Origin: Dysidea avara
Taxonomy: Eukaryota; Porifera; Demospongiae; Dictyoceratida; Dysideidae
Reading direction: 5' to 3'
Assembly (NCBI RefSeq): GCF_963678975.1
Contig: NC_089276.1
Span: forward strand, 2,377,445 to 2,441,444
DNA: 64,000 nt
In this document: positions 10,058-21,789 of the stretch, in pieces
How the letters are laid out: the number at the start of each line of letters is the position of its first letter
Position numbering within the stretch: position 1 is the stretch's first letter
Made by a program: the position numbers and the translations under genes
The notes under the pieces: generated by a model
Databases searched by the model: none
What the model saw: the letters and a program-made list of their open reading frames with translations, nothing else
What the model was told of the DNA's origin: nothing

Positions 10058-13000
10058 GCAGATTGGCAGCTACATCAGTAGCACTCAAACATCAGCTACG
10101 TCGGTAGCAGTCACATCAGCTACGTTGGTAGCACTCACATCAGCTACGTCGGTAGCACTCACATCAGCTACGTCGGTAGCACTCACATCAGCTACGTTGG
10201 TAGCACTCACATCAGCTACGTCGGTAGCACTCATACATCAGCTACGTCGGTAGCACTCAAACATCAGCTACTTCAGTAGCACTCACATCAGCTACATCAG
10301 TAGCACTCAAACATCAGCTACGTCGGTAGCACTCAAACACCAGCTACATCGGTAGCACTCTAACATCAGCTACGTCAGTAGCACTCACATCAGCTACGTT
10401 GGTAGCACTCAAACATCAGCTACTTCAGTAGCACTCACATCAGCTACATCAGTAGCACTCAAACATCAGCTACGTCGGTAGCACTCAAACATCAGCTACG
10501 TCGGTAGCACTCAAACATCAGCTACGTCAGTAGCACTCACATCAGCTACGTCGGTAGCACTCAAACATCAGCTACTTCAGTAGCACTCACATCAGTAGCA
10601 CTCAAACATCAGCTACGTTGGCAACACTCAAACACCAGCTACGTCGGTAGCACTCAAACATCAGCTACGTCAGTAGCACTCACATCAGCTATGTTGGTAG
10701 CACTCAAACATCAGTTACATTAATTGGTAGTAGCACTCAAACATCAGCTACATCGGTAGTAGCACTCAAACATCAGCTACATCGGTAGTAGCACTCAAAC
10801 ATCAGCTACGTTGGCTAGCACTCACACATGAGCTACATCGGTAGGACTCACACATGAGCTATGTCAATAGTACTCAAACATGAGCTACATCAGTAGTACT
10901 CAAACATGAGCTACATCAGTAGTACTCAAACCTGAGCTACATCAGTAGCACTCAATATGTCATTAACACCTAGACTTGAGCTGTCAGTAGCATTCAATTT
11001 GTTATTAACACCCAGACACGATCTGTCAGTAGCACTCAGACATGAACTATGTTGGTAGCGCTCAAATGAGGTAAGTTGGTACTCAAACATCAGCTACATC
11101 TCACAATGTGAGCCATGTTGGTAGCACTCACACATGAGCTACAACGGTAGTACTCAAACATGAGCTACATTGGTAGCACTCAGTCAAACACTAGCTATGT
11201 TGCAAACAGGAGCTATGACAGTAGCAGTCAAACATGAGCTACGTCGGTAGTATCCAAACCTGAGTTACATCAGCAGCACCCAATATGTCAGTAACACCCA
11301 GACATGAACTACATCACTAGTAGCCAGACACGTATAGCACCCAGAGATGAGCTATGTTGGTAGCACTCTAATGAGGTAAGTTGGTAGTGAAACATGAGCT
11401 ACATCTCACAGTATGAGCTATGTCAGTAGCACTTAAACATGTGCTATGTCAGTAGCACTTAAACATGTGCTATGTCAGTAGCACTCAAACTGAACTACTA
11501 TACATCAGTAGCACTCAGACATAAGCTACATTGGTAATACCCAGACATGAGCTACGTCGGTAGCACCCATACATGAGCTACATCGGTAGCACTCAAATGT
11601 GGTAAGTTAAAAGCATTTACACATGAGCTATGTCGGTAGCACTCAAACATGAGTCACAACGGTAGAAAAATACATTGGTAGCAGTCACATACGAACTACA
11701 TCGGTAGCACTCAAACATGAGGTACGTTGGTAATAACCTGAGTGACATCGGTAGCACTCAATATGTCAGTAACACCCAGACATGAGCTGTCAGTAGCACC
11801 CAGACATGAGCTACATCAGTAGTTGTAGCCAGACATGAGCTATGTTGGTAGCACTCAAGTTGGTACTCAAACATGAGCTACATCTCACAACGTGAGCCAT
11901 GTCGGTAGCACTCACACAGCATAAGCTACGCCGGTAGCACTCAAACATGAGCTACATTGGTAGCACTCACACATGAGCTATGTCAGCAGCACTGAAACAT
12001 GAGTTAAGACGGTATAGCACTCAAACGAGCTATGTCAGCAGTTCTCAAACATGATCACGAGCAACATTGGTAGTACCCAAATCTGAGTTACATCGGTAGC
12101 ACTCAATATGTTGGTAACACTCAAAATGAGCTGTCAGTTGCACTCAGACATGAGCTACATCACTAGTAGCCAGACATGAGCGGCTATAGCACCCAGAAAT
12201 GAGCTATGTTGCTAGCACCCAAATGAGGTAAGTTGGTACTCAAACATGAGTCTACATCTCACAATATGAGCTATGTCGGTAGCACGTAAACGTGAACTAC
12301 TATACGTCGGTAACTACTATACGTCGGTAGCACTCAGGCATGAGCTACATTGGTAGTGCCCTGACATGAGCTACATCGGTAGCACCCATACACGAGCTAC
12401 ATCAGTAGCACCCATAATTAATGTGGTAAGTTAAAAGCTTTCACACATGAGCTATGTCGGTAGCACTCAAACATGAGTTACAACAGTAGAACTCCACCAT
12501 AAACATATTTGTAGCACTCAAGCATGAACTACATCAGTAGCACTCAAAACATGAGCTACATTGCAAACACTCAAGAGTGAGTAGCACTCAAACATGAGCT
12601 ACATCAGTAGCACTCAAAAGAGGTAAGCTGGTAGCATTCAAACACGAGCTATGTCAGTAGCAAGCAAACATGAGCTACAAACATCAGTAGCACTCAGTAT
12701 CAGACATGAGCTATCTTGGTAGCACATAAACATGAGCAGTCAGTAGCACTCAAACATTAGCTATACCAATAGCACTCAGACAGGAGCCATGTCAATAGCA
12801 CTCAAAAGAGGTAATTATACAAGTCGGTAACATGGGCTACTACACTCAGACATGAGCTATGCTGGTAGCACTCAAACTCAAACATGAGCTACATCAGTAG
12901 TACTCAAACATGAGCTACATCAGTAGTACTCAAACATGAGCTACATCAGTAGCATGCAAACATGAGCTACGAACATCAGTAGCACTCAATTTCAGACATG

Positions 13001-13490
13001 AGCTATGTTTGGTGGCACTCAAACATGAGCTATATTAGTAGCACTCAGACATGAGCTACTTGGTACATAGCACTCAAAAGAGGTAAGCTGGTAACATGAG
13101 CTACATCAGTAGCACTCAGACATGAGCTGTGTTGGTAGCACTCAAACATGATCTACGTCCATGTAACACTCAAACATGGGCTATGTCAGTAACACTCAAA
13201 CACGAGCTATATCATTAGCATTATGTGGACATGATCATGAGCCATGTTGGTAGTACTCAAACATGCTTACATGAGCTACATCGCTGATGCTCAAACATAA
13301 ACTACATTGGTAACACTCAGACATGAGCTATATTGATAGTACCCAGACAGGAGCTCCCAGACATGAGCTATGTAAGTCTGTAGCACTCAAAAGAGGTAAG
13401 CTGGTAGCACTCAAACACGAGCTGCACCAGACGTGAACTACATTAGTTGCAGCTTCAGTGGACATGACAGCTACATCAGTAGCACTGTGC
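10058..13490 (+). repeat. Long minisatellite of hairpin units (24-26 bp)
   Basis: Well over one hundred tandem units of the type CATCAGCTACGTCGGTAGCA plus a short CTCAA spacer. Spacing is 24 bp near 10100-10230 and about 26 bp later. Each unit contains the inverted pair GCTAC/GTAGC around a 4-nt loop that varies (GTCG, GTTG, ATCG, ATCA, TTCA). Units are nearly identical from 10058 to about 10800. They become progressively divergent to the right, with interspersed GAGGTAAG and CTCACAATGTGAG phrases. The first 24-bp units happen to be open in one frame (ALTSATSV-like); I do not regard this as a gene. Confidence 0.9.
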
Positions 13491-15571
13491 AGTCACATAT
13501 ATCAGGTATATTGTTACATCTGACTGCATCAATTGTAGTAGATGTGACATCTGGCTTTGTCATGATCCTACATCCACACATCAGATAGATTGCTACGAAT
13601 AATGAACAGCAGAAGTGTCAGGAATTTCAACTGCATACTGAAAACACCCGACGCATTAGTTGTAGACGTAACAGCCATTCCAGGATAGATAATCCTGACC
13701 ACATCACGATTGCGGCTACACATTAGTTGCGCTATTTGTACCTGCACCATTGACAGATCTTACAGATAGTAACAGCACAGGGCAGCTATGAGCTTTCTCA
13801 CCTGACTGCATCACTATCACTCAGTATCAGTCACAGTGGGTGCGACAACTATGTCAGTAATGCAGTACAGTGGCCATAGCAATCGCATGAGGTTGGGCTT
13901 TGGTCTCTGCAAAATCTTACATACTTAGCATGTCCAACCATGTGCTCTAAAGACTCCTCTTCACCCACACTGATCATAAAGGCCTAGTTCCTGCATCAGC
14001 TATAACGGTAGCACCTGACAGTGTCATTTGCAGTATATTTGACAGTTATACAGTGGCATAGCACAGTTCACTATAGAAAAGTATCAGCTATACATGACAA
14101 CATCGATGGCAGTAAACAAAATGGTTACTCAGTTGCTTATACAGTAGCATATCAGTTACTGCACTTAACTGAATGACAGGACAGCTACATTTGTAGCATG
14201 CTACAGTGACACATCAGCTAATCACTACCACTAAATGGCAGGACTTGCAGCAGCTGTGGCCACAGTTTAAGCACACTTCAGCTACACCGAGAACATATGA
14301 TCATACCTGCTAAGTGACCAGCACAGTGTAGTCAGTCATCAACTTGAGCGTTAGCACCAGACTACATTATTTGCTGTAGCTAGATGTGGCAGCGATGTTC
14401 AGTAGCACATGTACAGTACACACATATCAGCTAAATCAATAACCAATAATCAAGATGACCAGCTGCGACTAGTACAGCTCACTTGCTGGGAACACCTTGA
14501 CTAGAACTCCTAGCAATTAAAAAAAAACAAAAAAAACAGACTAGAATATTCTATATCCAGCTAGTCAGGATGTGACAGATAAGCAGCACACTATAACAGC
14601 TATGGTGACCACCGAACAAAGCAACTGAGTGAGTCTAGATCTAGTAGCACTACTTCAGGCAACAAGACAAAGTTGTACTAAGGTATTTGATCATTACCAC
14701 ATGCCAGTGGTATCATGCACTAGTTTATTGAAATCACACCAGGCATGTTTAACACACATACCTACACTATAAATAGAGATGTGAGATTGCCCTAAGCAGT
14801 ATCAGATTAGTGACACATAGACACATCAGACTGGGCTGTGCCTCAATTCTCCGGATATGGGGAACACGTCAATTATGATTGTGTCAAGAGTGCACAAATA
14901 GGTGAGCCAATATTACTCACTATGACTGCACGGTGAGCTGGGGACAGAGCGCAACTGCACATCAGCTAGGTCATCACATGACTACAGTGCTAAAATCCAA
15001 CAGGCCATGCAGCCATTAAAACGCACTTGCATACACATGTACATTATAGATTAATAACAAGCTATAGCTACTGCTACTGATACTGCCAACTTTGTACCAC
15101 GCTGGTGACACACCTATAGCAAGCAGTTTTAGCATAAGTCATAACTATGACCATAAAACTTCAATCAAACAAAGGCTGTAGTGTCACGCAGCTAAGTATC
15201 GATGAAGCTGGGGTAGTCTGACAGCTGACTGCTCGCCAGACCAGGGCATGGCACTGATACAACATCACTCACTTAACGTTTTGAAATATATTCCTTTCTA
15301 TACCGGCCAGTATCAACAACCGATAGCAATTTGCAGCTCCTAAACTGCGCTGCCGGCACGGTTTACATAGAGGTGGCCAGGTAGCCATGAATAGGCAGAC
15401 ACACGTGCTAACCCTATGGTGCTAACGCTTAACAGTGCCTATCAAAGGTGACAAGACCTCATCTGGGCGATAGGAAAACCAAGCTCAAACAAGATGATCA
15501 TTTTTGACAAGGTTTAAACTACTCCAACTAGCCACTTAGAACCCCCTGCTACCCCATTATGGGCTTTCTTT
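13491..15571. other. Degenerate minisatellite tail and unassigned sequence
   Basis: Scattered CAGCTA...GTAGCA phrases continue to about 14450, suggesting very old array units. No gene recognised to 15571. Confidence 0.5.
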
Positions 15572-15862
15572 GGGCTATGGAACTCTCGTCCAGATAGGCT
15601 CGAGTTAGCTGCAGGGGCCAAAAATCCTACATCGAGCCATACAGATTACAACATAGGCTCGAAAACGCAATAGCAGCTATGTGCTTGTCAACGACCTGAG
15701 TTGAGAGGGGATCACGTGCACCTGATCACGTGATTAAACAACCTGACCACCTGCCAAAAAAATATAGTTAATGGTGATACCACCAGCATCTACTAAATGT
15801 AATTCGATGAATACTTAATACCACCAACAACCACAATACGTGATTCGATAAATATGTGCTAA
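15572..15862 (+). repeat. About 290-bp direct repeat, copy 1
   Basis: Starts GGGCTATGGAACTCTCGTCC and ends near AATATGTGCTAA. Copy 2 lies at 16096-16385, roughly 96% identical. A 233-bp segment between them begins with the second copy of the 134-bp repeat. Confidence 0.8.
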
Positions 15863-15996
15863 ATGGAGGTTAATAGCTTAACTGTGGTTAGCACAAAAAG
15901 AATCACGCACGCCTCCAGCCAGTTACGCACATGATGCAGAAGGCACCATTTGTTGGCTTGTGTGATCGAACTTCAACTCGTCGTGCGTAAAAGTGC
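15863..15996 (+). repeat. 134-bp direct repeat, right copy
   Basis: Same orientation and length as 9513-9646. It abuts the end of the 290-bp repeat copy 1 with no gap. Confidence 0.8.
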
Positions 15997-16095
15997 CCCA
16001 CCACTCCCAACCCCGTTCTACGAATTCCACCGCATACTCCCTTACTCCTAATAAACAAGGAATAAAGTGAAAGGTCAGATCCTTCTCCACAGCAC

Positions 16096-16385
16096 GGGCT
16101 ATGGAACTCTCGTCCAGATAAGCTCGAGTTAGCTGCAGGGTCCAAAAATCCTACATCGAGCCATACAGATTACAACAAAGGCTCGGAAATGCAATAGCAG
16201 CTACGTGCTTGTCACCGACCTGCGTTGAGAGGGGATCACGTGCACCTGATCACGTGATTAAACAACCTGACCACCTGCCAAAAAATATAGTTAATGGTGA
16301 TACCACCAGCATCTACTAAATGTAATTTGATGAATACTTAATACCACCAACAACCACAATACGTGATTCGATAAATATGTGCTAA
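16096..16385 (+). repeat. About 290-bp direct repeat, copy 2
   Basis: Duplicate of 15572-15862 with scattered substitutions. The ends are not the TG...CA of an LTR and no coding sequence lies between the copies, so a tandem segmental duplication is the simplest reading. Confidence 0.75.
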
Positions 16386-17568
16386 GCTACCTTTTAAACC
16401 AACCTGATGCCCAAGTGATGTTTTTCATCATGTTTCTTATCTATGTCCTGAGTAAGTTTCATGCCGAATGGAGCACCAGAAGCCAAGTTGCAGCCTCTTG
16501 AAGGTGCTCCGCCATTGAATTTGCCCAACGTTTTGCCCCGCGGAAGTTGCGGTTACATATTTTAATGTAATTTTGTGATGTAAAAGTTATCACTCTATTG
16601 GACCAGAGCAAAATTTTACTGCTATATTTAGAGGTTGTAGCATTTGTATATCTTAGTATCTTAATAAATAATCCTCCATGATCACTAATCACTAATAGTA
16701 CAGTGAAAACTGGTCATTATTCAGGTACAGACAAAATTTTCTGACCTAGCTTATTAAGGAGGTGGCTGCATTTTGCGGCCTTAAAATGGTAAGAAGCATG
16801 CTGTTCTAACTGGCTATAGAGATGGATTTAGTGTGAACAGTGTATGAGACAGTGAGTACTGGCAGCAAGGGGGCAGCCAATCTGTTAGAGCACCAAAGGT
16901 ACTGCTTCAGACATAGGCAGTTGGCTGTCAGCCCAACGTGTAAAAATTTTCACTTTTGGTCCTTATAAGTGAAAGTGATGAAGTCATTATCCTTAGGATA
17001 TTATATTATATTTTTCAGAGTATCCCTTCAGTTCTACTATATAGTAGCCAAGCATAAGATGAACATAACACAGCATTCCAGTGGTTTAGTGGTGACCACA
17101 ACACTGTCTGAGTTAAACTGGTGAGATTTGAGACCACCAGAAGCCCTGGAATGCCTTGAACACATGAAATACCAAATATCTAATGCCTGGCTTTCATCCA
17201 CAGTGGACCTGTCTTGGCGGCCACTTGTACAGAAGGGGAACAGCTGCCACACAGTCTTGCGAGCGAAACAGTTGCCATACCCTTAATTATCAATTTTTAA
17301 AATTTTGAGCAAAATTGTGCATGCAAGCGAGTGCGATGTTGTGCTTTGGCAGTGCCGTGTATATGGTAGCCATATCAGATACTGCCTAGCAGTGACACAT
17401 CATGGGTATTTAAGTCATAATACGTTACTTTATCATCCATCTAAATACTATCCCTGAATGTGTCATTTTGTGTACAGAGCAATCTGCCACAAGAAGTGAC
17501 CTGAGTAAGGTTTCAGCGTATTATTGTTAACCATTAATATTGTTCACCATTGTTAACCATATTATGTA
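16386..17568. other. Gene-free stretch
   Basis: No domain-bearing frame and no clear repeat ends. Confidence 0.4.
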
Positions 17569-17746
17569 TAGTGAAACCTCACTTAGTGTCCACCTCTTCA
17601 ATAAGACCACCTCATTATATTGGCCACCTATAGAAGGTTCAAAATATAGATAAACAGTAGTTTATGACCTCATTAATAAGGCCACCTTGTTATTCAGGCC
17701 AAATTTTTTTGGTCCCAGAGCTGGCCCTATAAATGAGGTTTCACTG
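17569..17746. mobile_element. MITE with AGTGAAACCTCA ends, TA target
   Basis: Left end TAGTGAAACCTCACT; the right end, reverse-complemented, is CAGTGAAACCTCATT. TA is found just outside both ends, as for Tc1/mariner-type MITEs. The interior is built of short GGCCACCTC-type phrases. A related fragment, ACAGTGGAACTTGTTTATTG, is at about 18091. Confidence 0.6.
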
Positions 17747-18239
17747 TATTTATGTGCATTTTTATTTTTTGTAACTTTTCTTCAGGTTTACTGATGGGCA
17801 CTATGAAGCATTGTTGACTGGTCCGTACATAATGTGGTGACTTGAAATGCTAAAATGGTACGTAGCATGTCTTGTATGCACATGTTGTAATGTGTTGTAA
17901 TGTGTTGTAATGTGTCCACACATCTTAGAAATAATTATAACTGTATTCTCTATAAATACTCAGTTCCATTGTGCCACTGGGTCATAAGTGGGTTGAGTAT
18001 GGATCATCCAGGACATTTGGGTCACATTTTGTCCTGGCCAAGTGGATCTCATCCACTGACAATATACAAGATCAGATCACTGCATAAATTACAGTGGAAC
18101 TTGTTTATTGCCACCTTCACTCAATAAGCAGGTAGCAGTGTATAAGCTCTTAATTTGGAATTGGCTTTTCAAGAGAGGTTGTATTTCTATACTGGTGGCC
18201 CATTAAGACAGGTTGTACTGATGGAGTGTACATACTAGA
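17747..18239. other. Gene-free stretch
   Basis: Contains a TGTTGTAATG triplet repeat near 17883-17910 and the MITE-like fragment near 18091-18200. No gene recognised. Confidence 0.35.
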
Positions 18240-18610
18240 GATGCAACAATTTACTTAGCATCCAGTTTAAATGACAAAGCACAAACTGATTGCATACTGC
18301 TGGATTTCAGCAAGGCATTCGACAAGGTTTCCCATAAACTCTTACTGTTAAAGTTAAGGTACTATGGAATTACCAGAGAGACAATTAACTGTATTTGGTC
18401 TTTTTTAACCAACTGTAAATAGTAAGTTTTTTGTGATGGTTCTATTTCAGAAGCTGTCAACTTTACCAGTGGAGTACCTCAGTGCTCTGTATTGGGCCCC
18501 TTACTGTTCTTGTTTTTATAAATGACTTTCCCAGCTGTATTAAATCTACTTGTCGCCTAATTTGCAGATGACTGTCTGTTGTATCGTATTAAGACACGTA
18601 CAGATAGGTA
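18240..18610 (+). pseudogene. Dead LINE reverse-transcriptase fragment
   Basis: In broken frames the RT landmarks can be read in order: LLDFSKAFDKVSHKLLL (about 18300), SGVPQCSVLGPLLFL (about 18465-18515) and FADDCLLYRI (about 18565-18595). Stops and frameshifts interrupt them. Its motifs resemble LINE1 and LINE3 of this window more than LINE2. Neither a 3' tail nor a 5' end is evident. Confidence 0.8.
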
Positions 18611-18663
18611 TCTTTGGAATAAGAAGGCCAATAGCTAGCTAGCATTCACAGTACATTAGTCAC

Positions 18664-18884
18664 CTTGCATACCGTACACAAGGAAATTTTGACAGTAGAA
18701 AAATTTAACAAAATTGACGAATCAATTAAATTCATCAAACTTAAGTTTGTCAAATGTCTTTAAAAGTACAGGTTTTGTCTATAATTTTTTGATTTCGTCA
18801 ACATTTTATTCATCAAATCTGCTGAAATGTGAATTTGTCAAAATTTTCTTGCTTCTAAATTTCCTTGCGTATGGTACAGCAGTG
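18664..18884. mobile_element. Fold-back MITE, about 220 bp
   Basis: Outer inverted ends CATACCGTACACAAGGAAAT and, at the right, AATTTCCTTGCGTATGGTAC. The AT-rich interior is also loosely inverted. Target duplication not determined. Confidence 0.5.
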
Positions 18885-19170
18885 TAGGTAAAGTATACGA
18901 AGTGATGCATACACATTTTTAAAATGCTGTATTGATGTCCATATGAAGATCGGCTTGTGTATATATAGGACTGATTTTGTCACAAATATTTATTATAGTA
19001 TGATAATAGTACATCACTGCACTAACAGGAAACAAATCTAGGTTGGCATATAAAATTGTAAAAACAAAATACAAGAATGGGGTATGGTATCAATGAGACA
19101 GCAACTCATTTGCAGCCATATACATATAGTGCATTTTTGAGCTAGGTTTTGAAAATATGTTCGGTGGTTA

Positions 19171-19418
19171 CACTGCTTGAAGGTTCTAAGTTTACTAATT
19201 TGTTAAGCTGCTTTACTGTAGTTGTACCCAGTTATACTGATAGTAAAATGTCAGTAACTTTAAGTATATGGAACATAATTGTTTTACTAAATTTTAAACT
19301 CTCAGTAAAACATCAGTGAATGCAGGTTTACTGAAAAAACTACTAAAATACCAAACAATTAACCGTTCCATATACTGGGGATATACCACTCTAGTAAACT
19401 AAGAACTTTCAAGCAGTG
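19171..19418. mobile_element. Fold-back MITE, 248 bp
   Basis: Left end CACTGCTTGAAGGTTCTAAG is the near reverse complement of the right end (CTAAGAACTTTCAAGCAGTG). The arms are imperfect over about 110 bp. No coding sequence. Confidence 0.6.
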
Positions 19419-20010
19419 TTATTCATCTGGGTCAGTCAAGCCCATGAAACAACTAATTTAAATTGCCACGTAATAACAGTACATGTAAATGGGTAGTGTC
19501 AAGACCAGTATAAACCAAGATTTGAACTGTACTAGATCCCTTCTTCTCCCTACCCAATTGGTCTGGCCACACAAGGCAACCCAACATACACCACGCATGC
19601 ACAAATTAAAGTATGTAGCTGTCATTGTGCACAAATCCTGTATGCTATAGAGTCTCTAGACCCTCATTCACGTGAGAGTCTGCCTCGTTCTGTCACTGGA
19701 ACATTGAAAAGTGAAAAACGTGCAGTGTACATGCTGTCACATTTACAGCTTTAGAGGCTAACCCCATACCTCGTATCCTCACAGATGGGTTCCTTCCTTT
19801 CAGTCCAACTCGTCACCAACACAGCAACATTGACCTTAATAGATACGCAGCATTAAAGGAAGTCCGAATGCCTAATGAGTCACGTAGTACCACAGATGAT
19901 TCATCTACAGTCGCAAGCAGCTAATCAGTAATTATTAGTATTGTACGCGCCTATAATATTATAGTACAGGATCCGCAGAAAATTAAAACGCGAAAGCAGC
20001 TGAGTTGCTG
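19419..20010. other. Gene-free stretch
   Basis: No gene or clear repeat seen. Confidence 0.35.
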
Positions 20011-20310
20011 AATATCGTCGATGTTTAGCAAATGTCATCAATGTTTAGCAAATGTCGTCGATGTTTAGCAAATGTCATCAATGTTTAGCAAATGTCATCA
20101 ATGTTTAGCAAATGTCGTCGATGTTTAGCAAATGTCATCAATGTTTAGCAAATGTCATCAATGTTTAGCAAATGTCGTCGATGTTTAGTAAATGTCGTCG
20201 ATGTTTAGTAAATGTCGTCGATGTTTAGCAAATGTCGTCGATGTTTAGTAAATGTTGTCGATATTTAGCTAAATGTCGTCGATGTTTAGTAAATATTGAC
20301 GATATTGGTC
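20011..20310 (+). repeat. 20-bp tandem array with 60-bp higher order
   Basis: About 15 units of AATGTCGTCGATGTTTAGCA and a variant with ATCA in place of GTCG (AATGTCATCAATGTTTAGCA). In the middle the order is variant-variant-consensus, repeating every 60 bp. The last units drift and end near 20310. Confidence 0.9.
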
Positions 20311-20398
20311 TAGATCTCAATTTTTGGGTTTTTGAGACAAATGGCACCCAATATATAGGGTCCGCAATGCGAAAAATCGATATCCTCCAATCAACTAC

Positions 20399-20590
20399 CT
20401 AACTATTGTCATGTGTTAGGCTAAGTGTAACTTGAATAACACCAGCGTGGCAGCCAAGTTTGTCACTTTCTTCTGGTAGAAAACGATACAAATGTCTTAA
20501 AATCACGTGATTTTTTGTTGCAGCAGTTCGTAGGGTTCTTCGTATGCCACGATATTCACTCTCAACATTGTTCAAGTAGTCTATCATCAA
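20399..20590 (-). CDS. Arm ORF of family A (MIDYLNNVESEYRG...)
   Basis: About 63 residues of unknown function. The same frame is open with only a few changes in the other terminal arm (26481-26672, plus strand), and the corresponding DNA is also present in A2 near both ends. No domain recognised. It may be a remnant of a captured exon or an accident of a conserved hairpin arm, so confidence that it is translated is low. Confidence 0.25.
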   Translation of the reverse strand: MMIDYLNNVESEYRGIRRTLRTAATKNHVILRHLYRFLPEESDKLGCHAGVIQVTLSLTHDNS

Positions 20591-20721
20591 CTCAAAGTAT
20601 TGGTGGTTTGATTTTATTGGTCAGTTTCTGGTGGCAGCCGATCTGTGCAGCTTTTTGACAACAGACAAAATGTTTCTTCCTCTGGAGCACAGGACAAGCA
20701 GAACAGCAACTGCGCCGTGAG

Positions 20722-20970
20722 TCAGCAATGACCAGTACTAGGTAAAGTACCTGCATGCAGAGTATGGTTATAATTGAAGCTTGTTAGCCATCTGGCTGAG
20801 CCATCTATATGCTGAAATTCGGCCAAAATGACGTGATTTTTGCAAATAAATACCAGAATGGTTGATACATCAGTGAGACAGTCTCCAACAGCAAGGATAC
20901 AAAGCTTATAAACACCCAAAGTCCCAAACAATACGGCTATCTCGCCCAGTAAACGCATAGAGCAACCCAA
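20722..20970 (-). CDS. Inner-arm ORF of family A (LLGEIAVL...ILAVGDCLTDV...)
   Basis: About 80 residues. Near-identical frames occur at 21298-21522 (+), 27091-27285 (-) and 29610-29888 (+), because the inner arms of A1 and A2 are inverted copies. Differences between copies are mostly conservative. No family recognised. It could be a captured host exon. Confidence 0.25.
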   Translation of the reverse strand: MGCSMRLLGEIAVLFGTLGVYKLCILAVGDCLTDVSTILVFICKNHVILAEFQHIDGSARWLTSFNYNHTLHAGTLPSTGHC

Positions 20971-21789
20971 TGCATGAAATAGGCACTCACGTGATCGATA
21001 TTCAGATCTCGGAAAATACGACCATGATCTATTCCAATCACCTTAAACTCACTTCGAATCAAGTGACAATCAGTTTGTGTGCATTAGGTTCAGCATCTCG
21101 ATTAGCCCAGCAGTCTAAGACCCTACCTATCGGATGCCATCACAGCATAAAACACACCTGCACTGGCCCAGACCAGGCCTGAGTGAACAATTAACACAAA
21201 TATTTACAAAAGGAGCACACCCTAATCAGAAATGAAAACGATTTCATGGGTATTTCCGCGATTTGAACTTTGATCACGCGAGTGCTTATTTCATGCATTG
21301 GATTGCCCTATGCGTTTACTGGGCGAGATAGCTGTATTGTTAGGTGTTTATAAGCTTTGTATCCTTGCTGTTGGAGACTGTCTCACTGATGTATCAACCA
21401 TTCTGGTATTTATTTGCAAAAATCGCGTCATTTTGGCCGAATTTCAGCATATAGATGGCTCAGCCAGATGGCTAACAAGCTTCAATTATAACCATACTCC
21501 GCATGCAAGTACTTTACCTTAGTACTGGTCATTGCTGACCCACGGCGCAGTTGCTGCTCTGCTTGTCCTGTGCTCCAGAGGAAGAAACATTTTGTCTGTC
21601 GCCAAAAAGCTGTACAGATCGTGCTGCTGTTCTATACCATATGCGTATTTTGTACCATACGCATACGGTACGATTTTTCGTACCATACGCGTACGGTACG
21701 ATTTTCCCGTACCATACGCGTACGGTATAGGCATACGCGTATGGTATGTACATATGCATATTATGCCTTTTCTCAGTGTCTTCTAGCCT

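Noticed and set aside
10026..10253. 75-codon frame with TSATSVAL repeats
   Set aside because: Open only because the first units are 24 bp long. The frame is lost as soon as units become 26 bp.
10058..13490. CRISPR-like array of short repeats with variable parts
   Set aside because: Repeats are contiguous with a fixed short linker and only 4 variable bases, decay along the array, lie in a eukaryotic genome, and have no cas genes nearby. It is a minisatellite.
15572..16385. 290-bp direct repeats as LTRs of a small retrotransposon
   Set aside because: No TG...CA ends, primer site or polypurine tract, and the segment between is only 233 bp.
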